From Xylanibacter ruminicola (lineage in GTDB: Bacteria > Bacteroidota > Bacteroidia > Bacteroidales > Bacteroidaceae): a stretch of 64,000 bases of DNA. Under the pieces are notes generated by a model. It was not told the DNA's origin, made no database searches, and saw only the letters and a program-made list of their open reading frames with translations. A program made the translations under genes and the position numbers. The stretch is from contig NZ_FNRF01000001.1 of NCBI RefSeq assembly GCF_900107775.1, forward strand, positions 496,001 through 560,000. Direction: 5' to 3'. This document shows positions 1-8,230 of this stretch, piece by piece. Numbering within the stretch: position 1 is the first letter of the stretch; every line of letters starts with the position of its first letter.

Positions 1-2112
1 TTTATCCAAGAAGCCTAACTTGAAGAATGTAGCGTTTGCTTTAAAGCCGTCTTTCATGGACATTGATACAGGAACGGTTTCTTCTATTTTGCCCATCAGT
101 TGACTTATTTCTTCTTTGACCTGACGGTATGTGGCGTCCTTATCAGTCACTATATAGAAGTTGGTAATATGGTCATTGCCTTCCAGAGCCTCTAGATAAT
201 CGTCGATTTTGGTGACATCAAAGAGAATGGAGGCATTATAGCTGTCATCTTCTGACACAAGGAATAGCACATCAGCAGTCATTGTAGGCAGTTTTACTTC
301 TTTCTGCTTGTTGATGAGAGATACCAAGGACTTCTTGTGCTTCTGGTTTGCTCCCGCTGGGAAGAAATTGATTTGTGTAAATTTGCGGTCCAACTCCTTG
401 GTTTCTGTCAGCGAGGTGAAGTATTCACCCTCTATAGGCTTGCCGTTTATGTCAATACCAAGAATACTGCACTGTGTGCGAGGCCAGTTCACATAACGGG
501 CAATGCCCCACTTTTCCCATTCTTCATCGCCGGGTTTAATTCCCTGAGGAATCAGCTCCTTTTCTTTTGGTTCACCAATCTCATTGTTTGTCACCATAAT
601 GCAGCGTCGATGACCTCCATCTTCCTTATTTAACAAGTTTACGGCATGAAGTGTAGTACCACTACCTGCAAAGAAATCCAGTATCAGAGCATTTGGCTTG
701 TTTGCAATGAAGAAACGAAGTGCATCATGAACTGCATAGAGGGACTTGGGGAAAGAGAACCTACTTCCGATTATACTATTTAGCAATCTAGAACCATATT
801 GCGTCGAATCATGACTTGAAATTCTCCATATATCTCCAGGAACAGCCTTAAATAAGCCACTATGGTTGTCACTCCCTTCTGTTATGATTTCATTATTGGG
901 CCCTCTCCCAATTTCTCTGAACTGTCCAGATAAAATTTTGTTATATTCACCATCTTTCAATATATAAATAGTATATCCCTTTTTATAGTTCCCTCCTATT
1001 TTCACACGACCTTGTTTTTGTCTCTCACGGAAAGTATCTGATGTCCATTGCCACCTACCTTCGCTACCATCTTTTCTGATAGGTAATAACGGATAGAGGC
1101 CTTCTATTTCTTCTGCTTTCGAGATACCTGGAGGTAATGGTTCGCCTACAAGTTTAATTATATTATTTCGGTCTATATAAACAGGATAAAAGCCTCCTGG
1201 TGAATCACTTCTTGATGCACCTAATCCTGACCTCTTAAGTAAATCCCATCTAACATATCCAGTATGTGTTCTTCCTTTGCTTGAAACCCATTCTCTTCCT
1301 AATTCCAATTGATGTGGCGTGCAATCTCCTAATAATACAAAAAAGATGAATTCACCACTTCGTCCAAAGCCTCCAACCCGAGCAACGTTAGCCGGGTTTA
1401 TCATCGTGCTTATCATCTGTATTCTTGCCTCTGGAAACAATTGCTCGAGCAGACATCCAAGATGATGATACTCCAATTCGTCTATAGTAACAATCAACAC
1501 AGAGTCCTTCGGATTCAAAAGTTTCTTGGCAATCTTCAATCTTGCTTCCATCATTGAAAGCCATTTGCTATGACGATAAGAGTCCGTACCATCCACATAG
1601 TCACAATTGTATTTCCAATCGTGTGAATCTGGCTTATTATAAGGAGGATCAATATAAATACAATCCACTTGTCCAGCATATAGATATACTAGCAACTGCA
1701 ATGCATGATAGTTATCGGCTTCAATGAGCGTGTGCCAGAGTTCACTATCTGGTGCATTCTTCACACTATCCATTGGTTTTAGATAAGGATAGATGACATC
1801 ACCACGCTGTGCAATAGCAACTAAATCTGCCAAAGGAAGAACCACCTCATTCATCGTGGATAGCTGGACACAAGTGGCTTCTGTATCAGTAAGGCTCTGC
1901 ACCTCATACACATCGCTTACCTTTCCGTTACGTATCACCACATTAGTTCCCCTCCTTATTGGCACCTCTGGTGTCAACAGGTTATCAGGCATGTGGTGTT
2001 CAAACACCAGTCCAAAACTTTTCTTTTTCATCAGGCGCGCCAACTCCATCTGAATCTCTCCTCTCAGACTCTCGTCAGCTATGCGCTCTATATATTGATC
2101 TATTGCAGCCAT
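1..2112 (-). CDS. Site-specific DNA methyltransferase, beta-class N6-adenine type (3' end outside window)
   Basis: The minus strand is open from an ATG at 2112 to the window edge, giving at least 704 residues without a stop. A DPPY catalytic motif lies at about residue 155 and an FAGSGTT S-adenosylmethionine-binding motif at about residue 480. This order, DPPY before FxGxG with a long stretch between, is that of beta-class adenine methyltransferases such as type III Mod subunits. It should methylate adenine at a specific site to protect DNA. It follows the YhcG-type nuclease gene by 13 bp, so the two are probably cotranscribed. A restriction subunit may lie to the left of the window. The type III assignment is inferred; the methyltransferase call is firm. 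Confidence 0.9.
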   Translation of the reverse strand, partial: MAAIDQYIERIADESLRGEIQMELARLMKKKSFGLVFEHHMPDNLLTPEVPIRRGTNVVIRNGKVSDVYEVQSLTDTEATCVQLSTMNEVVLPLADLVAIAQRGDVIYPYLKPMDSVKNAPDSELWHTLIEADNYHALQLLVYLYAGQVDCIYIDPPYNKPDSHDWKYNCDYVDGTDSYRHSKWLSMMEARLKIAKKLLNPKDSVLIVTIDELEYHHLGCLLEQLFPEARIQMISTMINPANVARVGGFGRSGEFIFFVLLGDCTPHQLELGREWVSSKGRTHTGYVRWDLLKRSGLGASRSDSPGGFYPVYIDRNNIIKLVGEPLPPGISKAEEIEGLYPLLPIRKDGSEGRWQWTSDTFRERQKQGRVKIGGNYKKGYTIYILKDGEYNKILSGQFREIGRGPNNEIITEGSDNHSGLFKAVPGDIWRISSHDSTQYGSRLLNSIIGSRFSFPKSLYAVHDALRFFIANKPNALILDFFAGSGTTLHAVNLLNKEDGGHRRCIMVTNNEIGEPKEKELIPQGIKPGDEEWEKWGIARYVNWPRTQCSILGIDINGKPIEGEYFTSLTETKELDRKFTQINFFPAGANQKHKKSLVSLINKQKEVKLPTMTADVLFLVSEDDSYNASILFDVTKIDDYLEALEGNDHITNFYIVTDKDATYRQVKEEISQLMGKIEETVPVSMSMKDGFKANATFFKLGFLDK

Positions 2113-2125
2113 TATATTTTATGTT

Positions 2126-3307
2126 CTATTCTGTTTCTTCTTTCTTGCTACTCCCCTCAAATACGCGCTGTAGTTCTTCCTTAGGTGGCAGGGCTTTCAG
2201 CAATTCTGGATCCATTTCATCGGCAGTCTTGTAGGTGGCTACACCCATTGGTTGCTTGAAATCCTGCATGATATATCCGGCATACTCTTTGTCGGCATGC
2301 TTGCAAAGGATGATACCAATGGGAGCTTCTTCATGACTGCGGCGGTCATCGTCGTTTAGTATTCGCAGATAGGCACTCAGCTGGGCAAGATAGCCCACCT
2401 TGAAACCGCCGTTCTTCAATTCGAACACCACGGTACGATTCAGATCCCGGCAAAAGAATAAGAGGTCTATCCAGTGGTCATGCCCAAGCTTGTCGAAGTG
2501 AACCTGACTGCCGCAGAAAGAGAACCCTCGCCCAAAGGTCATGATAAAGTTCTTCACATTATGAACGATATTGCTCTCTATCACGCGTTCATCCACGTCC
2601 TCGTCGTGCATACCCAACTCCTCTACATTGATATAGTCAAGCAGATATTCATCCTTGAACATCCGAATGGCTCGATAAGCCTGCTTGTAATCAGGTATGG
2701 TGGCCAGAAAGTTGTTGGGCATCTTGTCCTGATGGTGATAGAGGTCTTGCTTCTTGATAATACCAGGTAAGTCTTCAGTATTGGGCTTATAATTATGGCA
2801 ATATCGTATATAGAAAAGACGCTCATCAGTGTCTTTTGCGTTCTCCAGTATGCGGATATGATGCGTAAAACTAATGCTAAGGAACTCTGCCAATGGGAAA
2901 TCCGGGAAATTCGCCAATTGCAATTGGCGAATTGTATCTACCTGACTATCAATGGATTCATTAGATTCTTCAGTTGCTTCTGATGCTTTTCCACTCAATT
3001 CGCCAATCCCAATTGGCGAATTTGGTTCTATCATACACCATGCTTCATAAAAGATGCGCATGTTCTTTAGACTCGACACACCAAATCCGCGTAGTCCGGG
3101 AAGGTCTTGGCGCAACTGCTTGCTAATGGTTTCTATTGCTCCAGTTCCCCAATTCTTGTTACGGGTATTCATAGAAATATATCTACCAATACCATAATAA
3201 AGAGCCAACTGTTCTTGGTTGACAGCCTTGGCAGCCCGTGCCTGACTCTGTAAAATCGCGGTTTTTATGACGTCAACCGCGCTTTGATATTCCTTTATGT
3301 TGCTCAT
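2126..3307 (-). CDS. YhcG/DUF1016 family PD-(D/E)XK nuclease-like protein
   Basis: The 393-residue protein has the DUF1016 (YhcG) layout. The N-terminal helical part contains YGIGRYIS, GTGAIETIS and a LRGFGVSSLKNMR stretch. The C-terminal nuclease-like half contains IDLLFFCRDLNRTVVFELK, a plausible D...ExK active site of the PD-(D/E)XK fold. Members are often found beside restriction-modification genes, and here the gene sits directly upstream of a DNA methyltransferase and 17 bp after an XRE regulator gene. The start at 3307 leaves a short gap to the regulator. Whether it restricts DNA itself or acts as an accessory is not known. Confidence 0.88.
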   Translation of the reverse strand: MSNIKEYQSAVDVIKTAILQSQARAAKAVNQEQLALYYGIGRYISMNTRNKNWGTGAIETISKQLRQDLPGLRGFGVSSLKNMRIFYEAWCMIEPNSPIGIGELSGKASEATEESNESIDSQVDTIRQLQLANFPDFPLAEFLSISFTHHIRILENAKDTDERLFYIRYCHNYKPNTEDLPGIIKKQDLYHHQDKMPNNFLATIPDYKQAYRAIRMFKDEYLLDYINVEELGMHDEDVDERVIESNIVHNVKNFIMTFGRGFSFCGSQVHFDKLGHDHWIDLLFFCRDLNRTVVFELKNGGFKVGYLAQLSAYLRILNDDDRRSHEEAPIGIILCKHADKEYAGYIMQDFKQPMGVATYKTADEMDPELLKALPPKEELQRVFEGSSKKEETE

Positions 3308-3324
3308 TATATATTGCTTTCTAT

Positions 3325-3558
3325 TTATTTAGCCTCCTGAGATAGGAGATATGACTTATATTCACGAACTATCAGTTCCTTGATATCAACCTCTAATAGG
3401 TCTGCAATCTTTAGCAGGCTACTTAGATCTGGTTGAGAGGAATTGGTACACCACTTGGATACAGTGGATGGAGTTACTCCCATCTGTTCCGACAGCCATT
3501 TATTGGTTCGCTTCTTTTCAACAAGCACCAGCTTTATGCGATTAACGTCTTCCATCAT
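3325..3558 (-). CDS. XRE-family helix-turn-helix regulator
   Basis: This small 77-residue protein has a Cro/CI-type HTH (residues about 10-60, with WLSEQMGVTPSTVSKWCTN as the recognition region). It is first in a likely operon with the YhcG-type nuclease and the methyltransferase, so it probably controls them and itself. Upstream on the minus strand a TATCTTTG -7 box lies at 3577-3584, and an 11-bp palindrome (GAATTAAATTC, 3587-3597) sits directly beside it and is a candidate autoregulatory operator. Confidence 0.85.
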   Translation of the reverse strand: MMEDVNRIKLVLVEKKRTNKWLSEQMGVTPSTVSKWCTNSSQPDLSSLLKIADLLEVDIKELIVREYKSYLLSQEAK

Positions 3559-3576
3559 TTATAGTTTTTATTGCCA

Positions 3577-3597
3577 CAAAGATAGTGAATTAAATTC
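3577..3597 (-). promoter_or_regulatory. Promoter -7 box and palindromic operator candidate for the restriction cluster
   Basis: Read on the minus strand, TATCTTTG at 3584-3577 matches the Bacteroidota -7 consensus TAnnTTTG and lies about 19 nt before the XRE start. The palindrome GAATTAAATTC occupies 3587-3597, immediately upstream, where a bound repressor would block the promoter. Confidence 0.55.
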
Positions 3598-3702
3598 AAT
3601 TTCTCGCATTCTTGTTTATACTATTGTTCAAAATCAATCACTTTTATATTTTTTTATGAGTTTTCTGACACAAAAACTATAAAAAAATGCATATGGGTGA
3701 AT

Positions 3703-3747
3703 CAAATAATAAAATCCACCGTTGCCAAGAGCAGACGGCAAGGGTGG
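3703..3747 (-). terminator. Intrinsic terminator after the small gene at 3771-4028
   Basis: On the minus strand CCACCCTTGCC pairs with GGCAACGGTGG (3747-3716, one mismatch) around a 10-nt loop. A T-rich tract (ATTTTATTATTT) follows. It lies just downstream of the stop at 3771. Confidence 0.7.
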
Positions 3748-3770
3748 GGTTCTGATATTGAGAGAGAATC

Positions 3771-4028
3771 TCAGCCGATGGTGGTTAGTCGATTGTCGGC
3801 AATATCGTACTTGACAGGATGGGCAAAGGTGATGGCCTTACCGTCATAAACGGCAGAAACATCAATGCCGCGACGTTGAAACTCGTCAATGAGTGCCTGG
3901 TCATGATAGGCACGCATACCTGTCCAGCCGGTATTACCAACTTGACTATTGAATACTGTTACTAATTCTGGAATCTGCATGTCTGCGAACTGCAGGGCAT
4001 ACTTCGTGTAATAAATTTGCTGTTGCAT
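3771..4028 (-). CDS. Small protein of unknown function
   Basis: This is an 85-residue protein I do not recognise. It is soluble, with no signal peptide or membrane segment, and has a YHDQALIDEFQRRGIDVSAVYDG stretch that looks like an alpha/beta unit. It has its own promoter (TACCTTTG, minus strand, 4151-4144), a leader of about 110 nt and a good intrinsic terminator, which supports a real gene. It is divergent from dinB and shares a symmetrical promoter region with it, so the two may respond to the same signal. Confidence 0.6.
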   Translation of the reverse strand: MQQQIYYTKYALQFADMQIPELVTVFNSQVGNTGWTGMRAYHDQALIDEFQRRGIDVSAVYDGKAITFAHPVKYDIADNRLTTIG

Positions 4029-4138
4029 AACTTTTTGTTTTTGAAGTGAATAATAATCTTCCGCATCGTACTGACCACCGTGGCTAAGTTAAAGCTCGGT
4101 TGGCGAGTCACCCTTTCAGGCACTGCTCTTGATGCTTC

Positions 4139-4206
4139 GGGTGCAAAGGTACAACTATTATTTGAAACCGCCAAATAATCAACATATTTTTCGTACCTTT
4201 GCACCC
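4139..4206. promoter_or_regulatory. Symmetrical divergent promoters of dinB and the small minus-strand gene
   Basis: A perfect 14-bp inverted repeat, GGGTGCAAAGGTAC (4139-4152) and GTACCTTTGCACCC (4193-4206), contains a TACCTTTG -7 box on each strand (minus 4151-4144, plus 4194-4201). The two point away from each other, 40 bp apart. The dinB ATG at 4207 follows the right arm directly, so that mRNA would be nearly or fully leaderless. Confidence 0.65.
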
Positions 4207-5301
4207 ATGAAGGTTATCCATGTGGATATGGATCAGTTCTTTGCCGCTGTGGAACAGCGCGACAATCCGGAGCTGAAAGGCAAGCCGATTGCGGTTGGCC
4301 ATGATGCTGAACGTGGAGTTGTCAGCACAGCCAGTTACGAAGCAAGGCGGTTTGGCGTTCACTCGGCACAGTCCATTCAGGTAGCCAAACGGCTTTGCCC
4401 GCAGCTTATCATCGTAGAACCGCACTTCCAACGATATAAGGAGGTGTCGGCACAACTGCACAAGATCTTCCATGACTACACTGATCTGATAGAACCCATA
4501 TCACTGGACGAAGCGTTCCTTGATGTAACAATTAACAAAAAGGGAATAGAACTTGGAGTTGATATAGCGAAGGAAATCAAGCAGCGCATATTTGAAACTA
4601 CAGGATTGACGGCATCGGCAGGTGTAAGCTACTGCAAGTTCCTGGCGAAGATAGCCTCTGACTGGCGAAAACCCGATGGTCTTACGGTAATCCATCCAGA
4701 CCGTGCACTCGACTTTATCTCCCAACTAAAGGTAGAAAAGATTTGGGGTGTAGGGCAAAAGACCGCAGAAAAGATGCACTTCATGGGTATCTTCACAGGT
4801 GCTGATCTGCGCAGCCAGTCGCAACAACGGTTAACAGAAGTGTTTGGTAAAATGGGGCAAGTGTTCTACAACTTCGCACGCGGCATTGACAATCGACCTG
4901 TCATCAGCGAATGGGAGCGCAAATCAGTAAGTTGTGAGCAAACCTTTGAAAAGGACATCAGTGACCAATCGGCTGCCATCATTGAGCTTTACCACACTGT
5001 CCTCGAACTGGAGCGTCGTATCGCAAAGAATGAGTTTGAAGGCCGAACCCTGACACTTAAAATCAAGTTCCAGGACTTTCAGCAGATTACCCGTAGCATC
5101 ACAGTTGAACATATCCTCCACACAAAGGATGACATCCTGCCTCTGGCCAAGCAATTGCTTCGTCAGATAGAGTTTCATTCCCACCCAATTCGCCTCTTGG
5201 GTCTTGGCGTTTCCAATCAAAGGGGAGAAACTGAAGATGAAAAGACTCGATGGATAGAGCTTGAACTGGAGTTTGAGGACTGGCCAGACAGTCAACTGTA
5301 G
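4207..5301 (+). CDS. dinB: DNA polymerase IV (Y-family translesion polymerase)
   Basis: This 364-residue Y-family polymerase copies across damaged template bases. The N-terminus MKVIHVDMDQFFAAVEQRDN carries the first catalytic aspartates. SLDEAFLDVT (about residue 100) is the second catalytic motif. SASAGVSYCKFLAKIASDWRKP-type palm residues, a helix-hairpin-helix thumb (KIWGVGQKTAEKMHFMG) and a little-finger domain follow. An upstream in-frame ATG exists at 4129, but it would place the promoter inside the gene, so 4207 is preferred. The gene stands alone between divergent and downstream promoters. Chromosomal and ICE copies of dinB are both known, and here it lies inside the element. Confidence 0.95.
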   Translation: MKVIHVDMDQFFAAVEQRDNPELKGKPIAVGHDAERGVVSTASYEARRFGVHSAQSIQVAKRLCPQLIIVEPHFQRYKEVSAQLHKIFHDYTDLIEPISLDEAFLDVTINKKGIELGVDIAKEIKQRIFETTGLTASAGVSYCKFLAKIASDWRKPDGLTVIHPDRALDFISQLKVEKIWGVGQKTAEKMHFMGIFTGADLRSQSQQRLTEVFGKMGQVFYNFARGIDNRPVISEWERKSVSCEQTFEKDISDQSAAIIELYHTVLELERRIAKNEFEGRTLTLKIKFQDFQQITRSITVEHILHTKDDILPLAKQLLRQIEFHSHPIRLLGLGVSNQRGETEDEKTRWIELELEFEDWPDSQL

Positions 5302-5459
5302 GTATTTGGCCTATCGAACGTCGAAGCTACGCCCTTCCTACTCCCTTGCTATAATAGCCGATAAACAGTCTAATATTATAATAATGTGTATTCTAATGTG
5401 ATAAAATTAAGAAAATTAGATATTATTAAATATCAAAACTATAAATTTCTGAATAATTG
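5302..5459. other. Intergenic, AT-rich, nothing recognised
   Basis: This is the first part of the 382-bp gap between dinB and the transfer operon. It is AT-rich from about 5370 and I see no gene. The rest of the gap holds the tra promoter and leader. Confidence 0.5.
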
Positions 5460-5491
5460 TTTGGCAGTTTCAATTATTATGCGTAACTTTG
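5460..5491 (+). promoter_or_regulatory. Promoter of the transfer (tra) operon
   Basis: TTTG (5460-5463), a 20-bp spacer and TAACTTTG (5484-5491) form a textbook Bacteroidota promoter. It is about 190 bp upstream of the traA start and is the only strong promoter seen before the long run of tra genes. Confidence 0.8.
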
Positions 5492-5498
5492 CACCCGA

Positions 5499-5683
5499 AA
5501 TCAATGGTTGACCACCCGAAAGTGGGTGTGTGATGACTGGTACATCGTCAACGAATACTTGTTCTGGGGCCCGACTCCTCATAAGAATTGGCCTACAAAA
5601 AAGGGAGCCTGTCAAGACTGTCACTATCGGCAGTCTCAGAGAGTGAAGAGAACAAGTATTCATCTTTAAATTGACGATTAATT
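5499..5683 (+). ncRNA. Structured 5' leader of the tra operon
   Basis: The transcribed leader contains a perfect 13-bp inverted repeat, GAATACTTGTTCT (5553-5565) and AGAACAAGTATTC (5649-5661). It is extended by ATCGTCAA (5544-5551) pairing with TTGACGAT (5671-5678), which ends 5 nt before the traA ATG. Smaller hairpins lie at about 5512-5529 (CCACCCGAAAGTGGG) and 5615-5635. The outer stem would occlude the traA start region, which suggests translational or antitermination control. Confidence 0.6.
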
Positions 5684-6379
5684 ATGAGCGAAGTAACAAT
5701 CATCACGTTTGCCAACCAAAAAGGCGGCGTAGGCAAGACAACACTGTGTACCCTGTTTGCCAACTATCTGGTAAACCGAGGCAAGAGAACCATCGTTATT
5801 GACTGCGACGGTCAGCAGACCATCTTTGAGAAGCGTAAGGCCGACTACAAGAAGTACCCAGACCAGAAGGAGAAGTACAAGGTACAGGCTTTCAGCATCG
5901 CAGACCCTGAGAATGTCAAGAACCTGATGAAGAATCTGCGCCAACTTAATGGTGTGGTACTCATTGACGCGCCCGGCAACCTCGCCCAACAGGGACTTAT
6001 TCCCCTTTTCGTACAGACCGACTATATTGTATGTCCGTATCAGTACGAGACCACTTCCATCAACTCCACCGTGACCTTCCTTGGCTTCATCCTGCAGCTG
6101 AAGAAGCGTGTGCAGTCGATGGCTACTAAGATATTCTTCATCGTCAACAAGCACGACAAGCGTTACGGCACAGAGAGGGAAAAGAAGCTTTGGGCTGAGA
6201 CCGATGAGCAGTGGTCGAAGTTCGGCATCGTCACCCCCAAGATTGAACAGCGTGTGGAAATGCAGCGATATAACACGATGGGACTGATGGACACCCAGAA
6301 GTCCATTGTGACACCTGCCTTTGATTGCATCTATGACAACATATTTGGAGAGAACGGCCATGGCAAAGAAGACAAATGA
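5684..6379 (+). CDS. traA: TraA, ParA-family ATPase
   Basis: This 231-residue ParA/MinD-type ATPase has a deviant Walker A motif (QKGGVGKTT, residues about 11-19), a switch I region (IDCDGQQT) and a Walker B region (GVVLIDAPGN). TraA of Bacteroides conjugative elements is of this kind and starts the transfer operon, with a presumed role in positioning or coupling the element for transfer. Its last 20 bp overlap the DUF3408 gene. Confidence 0.9.
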   Translation: MSEVTIITFANQKGGVGKTTLCTLFANYLVNRGKRTIVIDCDGQQTIFEKRKADYKKYPDQKEKYKVQAFSIADPENVKNLMKNLRQLNGVVLIDAPGNLAQQGLIPLFVQTDYIVCPYQYETTSINSTVTFLGFILQLKKRVQSMATKIFFIVNKHDKRYGTEREKKLWAETDEQWSKFGIVTPKIEQRVEMQRYNTMGLMDTQKSIVTPAFDCIYDNIFGENGHGKEDK

Positions 6380-6794
6380 AATGACATCGGACGACCTGAT
6401 GACGCTACCCGATGACATTGAGGGTATCGTTCTTGACGTACAGGGACGGCAGAAACAGAATGCCGCCCCCGTACAGAGGCCGCAGGAAGAGCCAGTTGCC
6501 GAACCGATTGCAAGGGTGAATACTGAGCATAAGCCAACACCAACCGCCATGCCCAAGGAGGGCAACGAGTGGTGGAACACCTTTCTGAAATGTGGAGAGG
6601 GCTATGGCTACCGAGTGAAGAAAGACGGACGGAAGATGTACTGGATTGACGAGGACATTGTGACCGCATTGAAGGCTTGCGACATCAACCGTATGTCAGC
6701 CACTGACACCATAAACGCCATCCTTCGCTCCTTCATCATACTGAACAAGCAGGAACTTCGTGAGTGCATCAAGCAGCACGACAGTCTGATATGA
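6360..6794 (+). CDS. DUF3408-type conjugal transfer protein (TraB position)
   Basis: The 144-residue protein starts at MAKKTNEMTS. A longer frame reaches back to 6321, but that would overlap traA by 59 bp. A disordered, charged, Pro-rich N-terminal half is followed by a compact C-terminal domain (WWNTFLKCGEGYGYRVKKDGR to LRECIKQHD) resembling DUF3408, found next to ParA-like TraA in Bacteroides elements. A partner or adaptor of TraA is plausible; no enzymatic motif is visible. Confidence 0.75.
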   Translation: MAKKTNEMTSDDLMTLPDDIEGIVLDVQGRQKQNAAPVQRPQEEPVAEPIARVNTEHKPTPTAMPKEGNEWWNTFLKCGEGYGYRVKKDGRKMYWIDEDIVTALKACDINRMSATDTINAILRSFIILNKQELRECIKQHDSLI

Positions 6795-6814
6795 GCATCT
6801 AAAATGACAAGGAT

Positions 6815-7258
6815 ATGAGCAAGAACGAATATGAAGAGACTGTAAGGGAACTCTATCCCACCTTCTCACAGGTTGAGATAGCCGAGGCAACCCACACCTC
6901 AAAGAGCACTGTCAGACGCGTTGTCACAGGACTCCACCTGACCCGCACCAAGGAACAGGAAAAGGAAATACGCTCCAGAATACGCAGGAAACTGATAAAG
7001 AAGGAACGTGCGCGTATTGTCTTTGGCTTGGACCAGCACACCAATATCAAGCTGGTCACCAACCCCAGGAAGGTGAAATACCGCACCAAGCTGAAGAATG
7101 ACGGCTATATCGTGATGCGAGGCAGCAACACCATCTACTACACTCCAGAACAAAAGCGCCATCGCCACCGTGAAGAGAATGCCCGTAAGGCAGGACTGGA
7201 CTTCGCCCCTTGGAGCGTACCGGCAGTGATTTACAAGCAAACGTGGCTGGGTGCATGA
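6815..7258 (+). CDS. Helix-turn-helix protein of the tra operon
   Basis: The 147-residue basic protein has an N-terminal HTH (YPTFSQVEIAEATHTSKSTVRRVVTGLHL, residues about 11-40). A long Lys/Arg-rich helix and a short C-terminal domain follow. It probably binds DNA. It lies between the TraA/DUF3408 pair and DUF3127, all in one direction, so it could be a regulator or a DNA-processing accessory. I do not recognise a named family. Confidence 0.65.
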   Translation: MSKNEYEETVRELYPTFSQVEIAEATHTSKSTVRRVVTGLHLTRTKEQEKEIRSRIRRKLIKKERARIVFGLDQHTNIKLVTNPRKVKYRTKLKNDGYIVMRGSNTIYYTPEQKRHRHREENARKAGLDFAPWSVPAVIYKQTWLGA

Positions 7259-7299
7259 CCATCCGGCACAAGTAATAAACATCAAAAGTAATCAAGCAA

Positions 7300-7593
7300 A
7301 TGGAAATTCAAGGTAAGATTATCGCAGTGTTGCCAGAGAAGAGCGGCACCTCTGCACGAGGAGGTTGGAAGAGCCAGCAGTATGTGCTGGAAACCGAGGA
7401 ACAGTACCCCAAACGATGTCTCTTTGACGTTTTCGGGGAGGACAAGATCAAACAGTATGCCCTTCAAGAGCAGATGCGCGTAAAGGTCAGCTACGACCCT
7501 CGCGCCGACGAGAAGGACGGTCACTGGTATGGCAGCAACAGAGCTTGGAACGTGGAGAGTCTTGACGCACCCGCTCCTGCTGCAACTACATAA
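7300..7593 (+). CDS. DUF3127 family protein
   Basis: This 97-residue protein has an OB-fold-like pattern: MEIQGKIIAVLPEKSGTSARG, then WKSQQYVLETEEQYPKRCLFDVFG, and DGHWYGSNRAWNVESL. It matches DUF3127, small proteins with a single-strand-binding-like fold common in Bacteroidota and their ICEs. A role in binding nucleic acid is likely but unproven. Confidence 0.8.
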   Translation: MEIQGKIIAVLPEKSGTSARGGWKSQQYVLETEEQYPKRCLFDVFGEDKIKQYALQEQMRVKVSYDPRADEKDGHWYGSNRAWNVESLDAPAPAATT

Positions 7594-7703
7594 GCTCATT
7601 TTCTTCGCTCAGAGAATCCGCAGTCCTGTCCTGTCATTGGCAGGCAGGCTGTGGATTTGAGACGGAGGAAACAGGATAACAAACAATATGCACAGAGAAA
7701 AGT
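7594..7703 (+). other. Intergenic hairpin between DUF3127 and the next gene
   Basis: AATCCGCAG (7615-7623) pairs with CTGTGGATT (7649-7657), with an inner CCTGTC/GGCAGG stem. No T-run follows, so this looks like an RNA-processing or translational element within the operon rather than a terminator. Confidence 0.45.
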
Positions 7704-8054
7704 ATGACATTCGGTAATTTACTTACGGTTGTTTTCTTCGGCTATATCCTTTACTATGCCGGGATGATTTCCTACGACCAGTTCTTCAAGAAGGACGAGC
7801 TGCCTTTGGAGGCCGCTGTCGAGGAAGAGGAAATCGACATCAGCAGCGAGGCTGCCGAGTTCCATCCCAAGGACATTGTAAAGGACAAGAAGAAGGAACT
7901 GACCAAGGAAGAAGAATCAGAACAAGAAGTTATGAGTGGAGGTATTGAAATCGAAGAGCTGATACCCAAGGTGGACGAACTTGCAGAAAAAGGCAAGGAT
8001 TGTCCTTTCGGTAAGCTCCTTGCCGACTGGAACGAGGTTCCAGAGGCCGCATAA
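7704..8054 (+). CDS. Small membrane-anchored acidic protein of the tra operon
   Basis: The 116-residue protein has one N-terminal membrane segment (LLTVVFFGYILYYAGMISY) and a long Glu/Lys-rich cytoplasmic tail with a putative coiled coil. Its position before traE in the operon suggests a structural part of the transfer machinery. I do not recognise the family. Confidence 0.6.
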   Translation: MTFGNLLTVVFFGYILYYAGMISYDQFFKKDELPLEAAVEEEEIDISSEAAEFHPKDIVKDKKKELTKEEESEQEVMSGGIEIEELIPKVDELAEKGKDCPFGKLLADWNEVPEAA

Positions 8055-8230
8055 GCTGGCAGACAGCTTTGATATTGTACTTTAACTTGTTAGCGGCTAT
8101 AGTGGGAATGATGCCGCAGTTCGGCCAGAGGGCTGATGCTCCGAAGTCCTGTTAAGACTCCCTTCCCACACTACACGTGGTGCTTTAAATTGTAACATAG
8201 AATTTAAAATTAAAACATTTACAAACAATT
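8055..8230 (+). other. Intergenic segment before traE with hairpins
   Basis: A stem of TAGTGGGAA (8100-8108) with TTCCCACACTA (8163-8173, two-base bulge) encloses smaller hairpins, including AGTCCTGTTAAGACT. Downstream, CTTTAAATTGTA at 8183-8194 recurs exactly at 25353-25364 in another gene leader. It may set the relative expression of traE. Confidence 0.4.

Noticed and set aside
5678..6580. A 300-codon open frame antisense to traA
   Set aside because: It is the shadow of a strongly coding plus-strand gene. It has no recognisable domain, and the ParA-like gene on the other strand is certain.
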